Source of the DNA: an uncultured Saprospiraceae bacterium | GTDB taxonomy: Bacteria; Bacteroidota; Bacteroidia; Chitinophagales; Saprospiraceae | NCBI GenBank assembly: GCA_937942405.1 | Contig: CALDEN010000308.1 | Span: 1-9,436 of the forward strand | Direction of reading: 5' to 3' | Length of the DNA stretch: 9,436 nt | Shown: piece by piece, positions 1 to 7,101 of the stretch | How positions within the stretch are numbered: the stretch's first letter is position 1 | Layout: each line of letters starts with the position of its first letter | The notes under the pieces: model-generated | What the model saw: only the letters and a program-made list of their open reading frames with translations | Told to the model about the DNA's origin: nothing | The model's database searches: none | Program-made: the position numbers and the translations under genes

Positions 1-281
1 CACGAAATGCGCGTAATGGGATGTTATTTACAGCACATGGTTCAATAAATATTAAAAATAAAAAGTGGGAAGATGATTTTTCTTTGCAAGTAATGAAAGA
101 TGGAGAGTGGAACTATGTAAAAGTTGCTTATTTAGATAGGATTAATTTAGAGAATGATATTTTGCTTGAGAACAACGGACGATATGAAATATTGATTAAT
201 GTCGATATAGATAATGCTCTAGTAGAAACAGCTGATAATATTGAATTAGATTGGAATTATGTAACGGTAGAAGCGAAATAA
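1..281 (+). CDS. 3' end of an unrecognised protein (5' truncated by window edge)
   Basis: The frame is open from the first complete codon at position 3 to the TAA at 279-281, with no stop before the ATG at 21. This is therefore most likely the C-terminal ~92 residues of a longer protein and not a complete 86-residue gene, although a start at 21 cannot be excluded. The residues alternate hydrophobic and polar positions and include several aromatic ones (KWEDDF, EWNYVKV, LDWNYVTV), which suggests a beta-rich fold. There is no membrane segment and no cysteine. I do not recognise a family. The gene converges on the glycosyltransferase gene to its right and ends five bases before the hairpin between them. 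That hairpin has no T-tract on this strand, so it is not a good terminator for this gene. Confidence 0.55.
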   Translation, partial: RNARNGMLFTAHGSINIKNKKWEDDFSLQVMKDGEWNYVKVAYLDRINLENDILLENNGRYEILINVDIDNALVETADNIELDWNYVTVEAK

Positions 282-311
282 AAAAAGGCTTTCTCACTTC
301 TGAGAAAACCT
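276..311 (-). terminator. Rho-independent terminator of the GT2 glycosyltransferase gene
   Basis: Positions 286-296 and 301-311 form an 11-bp stem around the 4-base loop 297-300. Read on the minus strand, all 11 positions pair (one is a U.G wobble), and the stem is followed directly by seven T and then ATTT (complement of 276-286). Read on the plus strand, the same stem has a C-A mismatch and no T-run after it. The element therefore terminates the leftward glycosyltransferase transcript, whose stop codon lies about 30 bases upstream. Its T-tract overlaps the last codons of the convergent partial gene. Confidence 0.82.
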
Positions 312-339
312 TCGAGAAATTTGAAATGAAACTTGATTT

Positions 340-1140
340 TTATGCAGCTTGTCTAGCTGGATTAGTTCTTATTACTGGAATTTGAGGTTTCAGAATGTAG
401 CTTAGTCTAGGCTGCACATTATATGCGTATCCTATTTCTAGTAGTTCTTTTGGAAATTTTAGAGAATCTTGTAAAGTAATGTGAGAACCATCTACTTCTT
501 CCCAGTTCATGACTGCTACTTCTTTAATGCAGTTCATGGTATCTTTTTGATATCGACTTTTTATTCTGATAAACATCTCTACGTCGAACAACCACCTAGA
601 CATAAATTTTCTATTAAATAGATATTGGGCAGTTTTGGGAGTAAAAACTTTTGCTCCACACTGGGTATCTTGTACTGGAAGCCCTATGATCACCTTGATC
701 ATCGCTCCGATTAACCAACTGGCAAATTGTCTAAATACGGAACGCTCTATGTTTCCAGCAGCTTCCATTTTTCTGGATCCGAATACCATTTTGAGATCTT
801 CTGATTTTAAAGTTTTTACCAATGTCTTATAATCATCAAAACCCGTCGCTAGGTCTGCATCGATAAATCCAATTGTATCCAAAGTATAGTTTTCTAGTAC
901 ATGGTTCATTCCTGATTGAACAGCAGTAGCTTTACCACCGTTCTGTGGCATGTTATGGACGATTACTTGTTTTGTATTTTTCTTTGCGAAAGCATTAAGT
1001 TGATCCAATGTTTCGTCTTTAGATCCATCGTTTACAAAACAGATCTGGTAATTAGAATGGGTATTTATAAATTCTTGGAAGACATCAAATTTTAATCTGT
1101 TGGCTTCATTATAACATGGGATTATTATCAAGTTTCTCAT
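340..1140 (-). CDS. Alg5-like family 2 glycosyltransferase (polyprenyl-phosphate sugar synthase type)
   Basis: This is a GT-A fold, family 2 glycosyltransferase of the dolichyl-phosphate beta-glucosyltransferase type. Such enzymes move a hexose from a nucleotide sugar to polyprenyl phosphate at the cytoplasmic face of the membrane. Counting from the ATG at 1140 (266 residues), visible motifs are IIIPCYNEANRL (5-16), VNDGSKDET (36-44, nucleotide binding), NGGKATAVQSG (67-77), the metal-binding DAD (94-96), GSRK, then QDTQCGAKVF and RWLFDVEMF, which are typical of DPG/DPM synthases. There are no C-terminal membrane helices, so it should be soluble or peripheral. The frame extends upstream to a TTG at 1164, adding eight residues. 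I prefer the ATG because the core Rossmann strand begins directly after it. The gene is divergent from the GT-C gene, a plausible user of its lipid-sugar product. The class is sure; the sugar is unknown. Confidence 0.93.
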   Translation of the reverse strand: MRNLIIIPCYNEANRLKFDVFQEFINTHSNYQICFVNDGSKDETLDQLNAFAKKNTKQVIVHNMPQNGGKATAVQSGMNHVLENYTLDTIGFIDADLATGFDDYKTLVKTLKSEDLKMVFGSRKMEAAGNIERSVFRQFASWLIGAMIKVIIGLPVQDTQCGAKVFTPKTAQYLFNRKFMSRWLFDVEMFIRIKSRYQKDTMNCIKEVAVMNWEEVDGSHITLQDSLKFPKELLEIGYAYNVQPRLSYILKPQIPVIRTNPARQAA

Positions 1141-1161
1141 GGGGTGTAGCTTTATATACTT

Positions 1162-1191
1162 CAAAGATCGGGGTGAACGAGAGCTGAAAAA
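1162..1191 (-). promoter_or_regulatory. Possible Bacteroidota-type promoter for the GT2 gene
   Basis: On the minus strand GATCTTTG (1162-1169) matches the Bacteroidota -7 consensus TAnnTTTG at all but the first T. TTTC (1186-1189), within a run of Ts, lies 16 bases upstream, roughly where the -33 TTTG is expected. This would start transcription about 10-15 bases before the ATG at 1140 and would exclude the alternative TTG start at 1164, which lies inside the -7 box. Such short motifs arise often by chance, so this is tentative. Confidence 0.25.
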
Positions 1192-1332
1192 GGTGGTTTT
1201 AGTAGAGTAGAGTGATGTATACGTTTTTTGGCAGTTTTGCCCGATTTTTGGTTTAAGGATATGGATAGAATTGGGGTCTTATTGTTGTATCAAAGCTTTA
1301 TTGCTTAATTTCATATTAGAATAATATCTTAT

Positions 1333-4300
1333 TTGAACAGATCTCGACAATACTATCTTGCGGCTTTACTTTTTGGGCTGTTATTTCATGGTACGGTGGT
1401 TTCCTTTACATTGGAAAACACCTATGATGCCTATGTACATATGTTCTTTGCAGAACACTATGCTGGGAGCTGGTTTGAGACATGGAATTATAAGTGGTAC
1501 ACTGGCTTTACGATGACCAGTTATCCACCACTGGTCCATCAGATTATTGCACTATGCTCTAAGATATTCAGCCTCAAGGCAGGTTTTATTATATGGACAC
1601 TGGTGATGGTTCTCCTCTTTGTACGAGGGGTGTATCACTTTTCGCTGATATGGGTAGATAAATTGTCTGCCTCTTATGCTGCGTTACTGGCAGTAGTGTC
1701 CTCTTCCTTTGTGGAGGCCCTTCATGTATTCGGGCAGTTGCCGAGTATGACGGGTATTGCCCTATTACTTAATGCCTGTCCCGAGCTATATCGATGGATA
1801 AAGGAAGAAGATTCCTTTAGATTCTATACTGGAGCAGCAACTTTGAGTGCAGTAACAGCGGCTCATCATGTGACGACGATATTCGGTATGGTGTTTTTTG
1901 TAGCACCTGTGCTCGGAGTGGCGGTATTAGATAAATGTATCGTAGATCAGGGAGGTATAGAAAATGTATCTCTCAAAGACTTTTTCCAGAAGGTATTTAA
2001 GTTATTTCCCAAAGCGATCAAGATAGGGCTCACCGTAATTTTTATAACAGCGATCGTTTTGTTTCCCTACTGGTACTGGAGTAAGACAGATCCGATATCT
2101 CAAGTATCCATCCCACATGGAAGTCGGGCAAATTTTCTGCTAGAGCCTAATCTCGGACTGGTCTTCTTCCTCATTCCCTGGGGGCTGATGCTCTTTTTCT
2201 TGCCAGGTATTTTTTATCGTATGTATAAAAAGAGGAACCTCTTATTGGGCCTCTCCTTCTCTCTTGCATTTGTACTCGGAACAGGAGGGACGACACCCAT
2301 ACCTAAGGCGATGCTGGGAGAGACGGCTTTTAATATACTCACACTTGATCGATTTACCATATGGGCTACAGTGATGGCTTTGCCGTTTTTCGGTAGTTTA
2401 CTTTGTAGTTTTTACGAGGGGGATCTGTCAAAGCATATTACTGCAAAACTCGGAGCTCGACTACATGGACTGTTTAAGTTTTTTATAGTGGTGGCTTTAT
2501 TATTAAGCACCGCGATGATTATAAATATCAGTAAGTTTAAACCCATCCAACCAGATCAGATAGAACCCAAGCCGATTTCTAATTTTCTAAATAGAGATGG
2601 ACATGATGACTGGAGATATTTGACCTTGGGTTTTGGGGATCAAGTAGCATGGATCGGAGCCCATACTAATGCACTATCGGTAGATGGTAATTATCATTCT
2701 GCGAGAAGGTTGCCAGAACTTACGACGAGAGCAGTAGAACGATTAGAAAATGCCAAATATCTCGGTATGGAAGGTCTCGGAGCACTGCAGCAGTTCCTAG
2801 GAGTTCCCGAGAAATATCACTTAAAATACGTGCTCAATAATGATAAGTTCTATGAGCCCTTACTCTTCTTTTATGGATGGACTAAGCTCAGCTCATTAGA
2901 AAATAATATCGATGTCTGGGAACGCAAGGATGTCTTGCCACTACCTTCTATTTTGCCTAAAAAGGCGATCCCTAAGTATCAGTCCATCATGTGGGGTACA
3001 CTGCCACTGACCTGTCTACTCATTGCATTTTTGCTTAATTTTTATGGACGTAGACAGAGAAGAGCACCCGTACCGACTCCAGATTATAGCACTCGATGGA
3101 AATATAAATATACCTTCTATATCGGCTGGTTTGTACTTATCGGAGGGATTACGATGTTTCTGTTTTATAAAACCTTACAGAGTAGGAATCCACATAAAAA
3201 CCCAGAGCAATTATTGACCGCTTATTTTGATCACCTCGATTTTAAAGATTTCGAAGATGCATTTATGCTATTCGATGCTGACGATAGAGGATCACTAGAG
3301 CAGTACCTACTAGAGCTCTCACTAGAAGACGGACTCCTCGCATCCTATGCCAAACTCGACAAACTCGATATAGAAAAGAAACCACTAGAACAACGGGATG
3401 TCTACCAGGTAAAAGCCCACTGGATCACTTCCGTAAAAGTATATGAGACGGATCATGTATTTGAACTCATAGAGAAAGATAAGCAGTGGTATATAAAACG
3501 AGAAGCTTATGAAAAGACCACTCCGCCAGATCAGTTTTTTAGACTGGGAGAGGTAAACTTTAATAATCGAGGTCGACGTAAAGCAACGACAGATAATACC
3601 ATACGTGAAGACATCCTAGATAGACCTGAGATCTATATAAACCAGGCCAATCTTGTAAAGAAAGACAAGCATTACTCTATCGTAGGAGACCTGATCAATG
3701 TCGACAATGACCCTGCCTTTATCACCATCGATGCATTTCTATACGATGATGAAGGTAACGAGATCATTTCCTACTCGGTTACAGATCAGATCATCCATAA
3801 TCTCATGCCCAAGGAAAGTACGGCCTTCAGAATAGATTTTGAAGACATCTTCTGGCAAAAAACCAAGAGTGAATTTCCCGAAAAATTTGATCCAGAGGTC
3901 GAGGGTAAATTTGAGCTGGATATAAATCCAGATAACTTTGTGATCAATGTACGATCGATGGTGACAGATGAGCAGCATTATAAATTTTACGGTGTAGAGC
4001 ATGAGCTCATAGATCAGACGGTCAGCGGAGATATCGTAAACTACGGTAACCATGAGATGGCTATACCGCAGATCATCGTCGCACAACGAGAACGAGATCA
4101 AGTCTTATGGGTAGACACACACTATATGCCTAGAGGTATACGTCCACAACGTAATAAGAATTTTGCCGTAGAGCTAGAAAATCTATCTGAGATCATACTC
4201 GTCAAAAAAGGAAACGATAAAAACCTATTGGTCAATTCTATAAGTCGGAAATCGATGATCCGTTCTGTTCCGCAGAGTTTTACACTATCTAGGAACACAC

Positions 4301-4347
4301 AGAGCTATCAGATCTATTTGAACAGTTTAGTAAACTTTAAAAATTGA
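1333..4347 (+). CDS. GT-C-like polytopic membrane glycosyltransferase with NTF2-like and FxLYD-like C-terminal domains
   Basis: A 1004-residue protein. Residues 1-613 carry about 11-13 hydrophobic helices. The first extracytoplasmic loop has D32 and H36 (DAYVH) and then YPPL (64-67), a pattern typical of GT-C membrane glycosyltransferases and of the 'PTPS-related' membrane family (PF10131). Those enzymes use polyprenyl-linked sugars on the outer face of the inner membrane. The last helix ends near 613. What follows should be periplasmic: an alpha+beta NTF2-like domain (about 624-728, ending in QWYIKREAY), an FxLYD-like beta domain (about 765-842, YSIVGDLINVDNDPAF), and a second weaker copy (about 890-950, VSGDIVNYGNHEM). 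An in-frame TAA at 1306-1308 leaves TTG 1333 as the only standard start that keeps the first helix. No Shine-Dalgarno site is visible. The stop overlaps the next gene's ATG by one base. GT-C assignment is by motif recall; acceptor and sugar are unknown. Confidence 0.78.
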   Translation: MNRSRQYYLAALLFGLLFHGTVVSFTLENTYDAYVHMFFAEHYAGSWFETWNYKWYTGFTMTSYPPLVHQIIALCSKIFSLKAGFIIWTLVMVLLFVRGVYHFSLIWVDKLSASYAALLAVVSSSFVEALHVFGQLPSMTGIALLLNACPELYRWIKEEDSFRFYTGAATLSAVTAAHHVTTIFGMVFFVAPVLGVAVLDKCIVDQGGIENVSLKDFFQKVFKLFPKAIKIGLTVIFITAIVLFPYWYWSKTDPISQVSIPHGSRANFLLEPNLGLVFFLIPWGLMLFFLPGIFYRMYKKRNLLLGLSFSLAFVLGTGGTTPIPKAMLGETAFNILTLDRFTIWATVMALPFFGSLLCSFYEGDLSKHITAKLGARLHGLFKFFIVVALLLSTAMIINISKFKPIQPDQIEPKPISNFLNRDGHDDWRYLTLGFGDQVAWIGAHTNALSVDGNYHSARRLPELTTRAVERLENAKYLGMEGLGALQQFLGVPEKYHLKYVLNNDKFYEPLLFFYGWTKLSSLENNIDVWERKDVLPLPSILPKKAIPKYQSIMWGTLPLTCLLIAFLLNFYGRRQRRAPVPTPDYSTRWKYKYTFYIGWFVLIGGITMFLFYKTLQSRNPHKNPEQLLTAYFDHLDFKDFEDAFMLFDADDRGSLEQYLLELSLEDGLLASYAKLDKLDIEKKPLEQRDVYQVKAHWITSVKVYETDHVFELIEKDKQWYIKREAYEKTTPPDQFFRLGEVNFNNRGRRKATTDNTIREDILDRPEIYINQANLVKKDKHYSIVGDLINVDNDPAFITIDAFLYDDEGNEIISYSVTDQIIHNLMPKESTAFRIDFEDIFWQKTKSEFPEKFDPEVEGKFELDINPDNFVINVRSMVTDEQHYKFYGVEHELIDQTVSGDIVNYGNHEMAIPQIIVAQRERDQVLWVDTHYMPRGIRPQRNKNFAVELENLSEIILVKKGNDKNLLVNSISRKSMIRSVPQSFTLSRNTQSYQIYLNSLVNFKN

Positions 4348-5528
4348 TGAGGGCATATTTATATATACTCTTCTTTTTTGTTTTGGCTTGTAAGCCAAAT
4401 GAAATCGTGCTTCCAGAAGTGACAGAGGCTTTTGAAATCATCGTACCGACAAACTATGTAACGGCTGGAAGTGCCATCTCTATACAACTTATCAATGAAG
4501 AAAACTATCAAGGAGATGCTCAGCTGATTATAGAGTCCCCACTTACTAAGCATGTGGTAGATTTTAATATTACGGATGAGCTCCAAGACATAGATCTCGA
4601 TGGATCATATATAATAGATGCTGGTCTGATCAATGCAATACTCCTCGTCGGAAATCAAATTAAAGACCAAAAAACTTTCCTCATAAAATCATCGGATATC
4701 ATCAGCCCTATTGAATTATTTACGGGCCCCATGACGATCTGGGTCAATAATATACAGGAGTCTATGGTCGTGGCATTGCCCAAGGATGAATATGCCAACG
4801 CCGGACGTGAAGGAGATGCCATATTATTCCAGTCTAGACATCCAGACGGAAACATTAGTGCTCATGATATACGCATCGAGCATCAGCTGGCTTATAAAAA
4901 ACTCAATAGTGAGTATAAGAGTGGGAAGGTCTTTATCGGAACGAGTGAGGAGGAATCCGGTGCCAAAGAGCAAAGAGTAGATGTTATCCCATTATGGCCA
5001 AATGGCATGGAAATAGAAGTAGTCGATCACATACCCTATGCCGATAATCGACAGTTTTATAAATTGACTACAGATGTGTTAAAAGATATAAACGGGGATG
5101 TGGTGTCTGATGGAACCTTGGTCCATTTTATAGTAAGGCATAAACGTAAATCGGTCAGTTATAACTCGTATTCTATAGATGGGGTAGCCAATGTATATAT
5201 CAGAAATCCTTCCTACGCTTCTCGATGGTTTGCCAAAGCAGTTGTCGGAGATCAGGTAATCGTGAGTAACACGGTGACCTTAGATTTTGAAACCAATGTA
5301 AAGAGCATACCGATCGAGCTGATAAACGATGCCATAATCGTAGGACCCATTGCCAGTTATATAGGTCAGTTTATTCCTGACGGAACACAAGTGAGATTAA
5401 AAAACAATGGAACGAGTATAATAGAAGAATCGGAGGATGGAATGGTAAAATTTGAAAAACCACAAGTATTATCTCAGGCACAGATAATAGTAGGAGGAGT
5501 TATTAAAGAGATTACATATGACCAGTAG
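4347..5528 (+). CDS. Lipoprotein with bacterial Ig-like (Big_1/invasin-like) modules
   Basis: A 393-residue protein starting at the ATG of a TGATG overlap with the upstream stop, a sign of translational coupling. A TTG three bases earlier would add only one residue. The N-terminus is a short hydrophobic signal ending FVLAC, so Cys15 is the probable lipidated residue (lipoprotein signal peptidase). The residues after it (KPNE) are not the acidic stretch of a clear Bacteroidota surface-export signal, so periplasmic-facing attachment is a little more likely. The rest has no membrane segment and looks all-beta. The segment with DINGDVVSDGTLVHFIVR, then DGVANVYI and a return strand VSNTVTLDFE resembles Big_1/invasin-type Ig domains. 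A shorter repeat near the end (VGPIASYIGQFIPDGTQV) looks like another such module. No catalytic motif is seen. A scaffold or glycan-binding role in the GT-C/hydrolase operon is an inference; I do not recognise the specific family. Confidence 0.8.
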   Translation: MRAYLYILFFFVLACKPNEIVLPEVTEAFEIIVPTNYVTAGSAISIQLINEENYQGDAQLIIESPLTKHVVDFNITDELQDIDLDGSYIIDAGLINAILLVGNQIKDQKTFLIKSSDIISPIELFTGPMTIWVNNIQESMVVALPKDEYANAGREGDAILFQSRHPDGNISAHDIRIEHQLAYKKLNSEYKSGKVFIGTSEEESGAKEQRVDVIPLWPNGMEIEVVDHIPYADNRQFYKLTTDVLKDINGDVVSDGTLVHFIVRHKRKSVSYNSYSIDGVANVYIRNPSYASRWFAKAVVGDQVIVSNTVTLDFETNVKSIPIELINDAIIVGPIASYIGQFIPDGTQVRLKNNGTSIIEESEDGMVKFEKPQVLSQAQIIVGGVIKEITYDQ

Positions 5529-7011
5529 AACGAAGTCAGGGGGTGTGATTTTTGCCGTGCTATTATGTATTATAAGTGCGATGGCAGGGGTATACTTCTT
5601 GTCGATGCTGTTTACATATTTTAATACAGGGGCAGACACAGCGGATATTTATCATGCAGATGCGGTATATTTTGATAAGGCCAAGCCTGCTGTATCGTGG
5701 ATATCAGATGATCTAAACGTAGAAGGTGAAATAAATCCGTATGTCAGAAAGGATATCGAAAATGCCTATGCCCAATCTATGCGAGCACTGAACCTATCTC
5801 AAAGCCTAGACGAAAACATCGCACTCAAAGAACACTTTACTGTTCCGCTGTTAAAAAAGATAAAGTCCCAGCTCGACACGACTCATCTGCTGGATTACAC
5901 TAAGGTAAATCTCTCACATACCTTGCAATTGCATTTTATATCATTGGATAAATCGGTGGTCAGTTTTACCGACGTAAGCTCTATCGTAAAAAAGAAAATC
6001 AATGAGGAGTACATAGATGTGCTAGAAGCATATCATGTAAACATGACACTCGTAGATGGTCGATGGAGGATAGATGCCCTCGAAAATACCGCTCCTATAG
6101 AAGTGGAGCAAGAGAGAAATATACCTAAAGTAAATCAAGAAATAATCTCTCAAGTAGGTATAAACTATTACCCTACTGCGACTCCTTGGAGGACCTTCTG
6201 GACAGAATATGAGCTAGATACAATCGAGCAAGACTTTGTATTGATCAAGGAACTCGGATTTAAAAATGTCCGATTTTTTATTCCATTTGAAGTATTCGGC
6301 GGTGGAGTGATCGATTTAACGATGATCGAAAAGATGGATCATTTGGTCCAGACTGCAGCTCTTAACAAGATTAACCTTATTCCGACCTTGTTTGATTTCC
6401 CGATAGGCTACGAACTGGATAAGTACCCAATGTATGACCGTCAACTAGAATTTCTATTGAAGAGATATGATAAAGCGGAGTCCATTGTTTTGTGGGATTT
6501 AAAAAATGAACCCAATTTGGATTTTGAATACTTAGGTAAAGAACCGACGATGCAATGGTTAGCTTTCATTATCGATAGAGCTCGAACTTATAGCTCTAAG
6601 CCCATTACGCTGGGTTGGTCCGACGCTCAGTATGCCGATATATTCTGTGATCAGTTAGATGTCATCTCTTTTCATTTCTATAAAGATCCGTCTGATCTAT
6701 CAGATCTTATTAACGCTGTAAAGGATGCTTGTACTAAGCCCATTATTGTATCGGAGTATGGATTATCGACTTATAGCGGTATATGGCCAGGAGGATTCTC
6801 AGAAGAAGAACAATATGCCTACCACAAAGAGGTATATGATGTTCTTCGAACTAGTGGTGTAGGTGTTATGCCATGGTGTTTATATGATTATGAGGTTTCA
6901 CCGAGTTCGGTCTTTGGGTGGAAGCCTTGGGTAAAGGCAAAACAAAAGAATTTTGGAGTCCTTACGACAAATGCTCATCCCAAAAAGGTAATGGATGTTT
7001 ATTATAGATAA
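5518..7011 (+). CDS. Membrane-anchored clan GH-A (GH5-like) glycoside hydrolase with N-terminal NTF2-like domain
   Basis: A 497-residue protein. A positively charged N-terminus (MTSRTK) and a single helix at about 8-33 predict an N-in anchor with the rest in the periplasm. Residues ~70-195 form an alpha+beta domain ending in a strand with DGRWRIDAL, resembling NTF2-like or ARC6-IMS-like folds. Residues ~213-490 are a cellulase-like TIM barrel beginning GINYYPTATPW. It has LGFKNVRFFIPFE, the acid/base motif WDLKNEP (E331), ISFHFY (H386), the nucleophile strand VSEYG (E413) and the aromatic MPWCLYDYE. Both catalytic glutamates are present, so it should be a retaining beta-glycosidase. Its substrate is unknown. 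The ATG lies inside the upstream gene, overlapping its last 11 bases. No other standard start is nearby, and AAAGAG at 5505-5510 may serve as ribosome site. Position suggests it trims or processes the glycan made with the GT-C protein; a transglycosylase role is also possible. Confidence 0.9.
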   Translation: MTSRTKSGGVIFAVLLCIISAMAGVYFLSMLFTYFNTGADTADIYHADAVYFDKAKPAVSWISDDLNVEGEINPYVRKDIENAYAQSMRALNLSQSLDENIALKEHFTVPLLKKIKSQLDTTHLLDYTKVNLSHTLQLHFISLDKSVVSFTDVSSIVKKKINEEYIDVLEAYHVNMTLVDGRWRIDALENTAPIEVEQERNIPKVNQEIISQVGINYYPTATPWRTFWTEYELDTIEQDFVLIKELGFKNVRFFIPFEVFGGGVIDLTMIEKMDHLVQTAALNKINLIPTLFDFPIGYELDKYPMYDRQLEFLLKRYDKAESIVLWDLKNEPNLDFEYLGKEPTMQWLAFIIDRARTYSSKPITLGWSDAQYADIFCDQLDVISFHFYKDPSDLSDLINAVKDACTKPIIVSEYGLSTYSGIWPGGFSEEEQYAYHKEVYDVLRTSGVGVMPWCLYDYEVSPSSVFGWKPWVKAKQKNFGVLTTNAHPKKVMDVYYR

Positions 7012-7101
7012 TTTTCGATACTTCTGCTTCTAAGGTCGTCTTAAACAAAGTAAATGCCTATAGGGTATATCACGGTAGCATAATTCCAAGTTTTTAGAGC
7101 G

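Noticed and set aside
635..832. A 65-codon plus-strand frame opposite the GT2 gene.
   Set aside because: It is antisense to conserved GT2 motifs and has no features of a real protein.
1261..1308. A 15-codon reading frame (ATG at 1261, TAA at 1306) just upstream of the GT-C gene, a possible leader peptide.
   Set aside because: No ribosome site, no run of regulatory codons and no attenuator-like hairpin was seen after it. Frames this short are common by chance.
1141..1332. The divergent intergenic region, searched for operator-like inverted repeats, a riboswitch and a plus-strand promoter.
   Set aside because: Only a short AAAGCTTT palindrome and scattered T-runs were seen. No plus-strand -33/-7 pair at proper spacing could be supported.
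3739..4101. A 120-codon open frame on the minus strand inside the GT-C gene.
   Set aside because: It lies opposite a strongly supported coding region with clear domain structure. The translation has no recognisable motif, so it is a shadow frame.
1333..4347. Naming the membrane protein a pterin synthase because the PF10131 family name includes 6-pyruvoyl-tetrahydropterin synthase.
   Set aside because: The family name is historical. The protein is polytopic with GT-C-like loop motifs and none of the soluble enzyme's metal-binding features.
7012..7101. The 90-base gap before the SPOR gene, examined for a promoter or terminator, including the palindrome CCTATAGG.
   Set aside because: There is no stem with a T-run and no good TAnnTTTG box on the plus strand. 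The 8-base palindrome alone is not meaningful.
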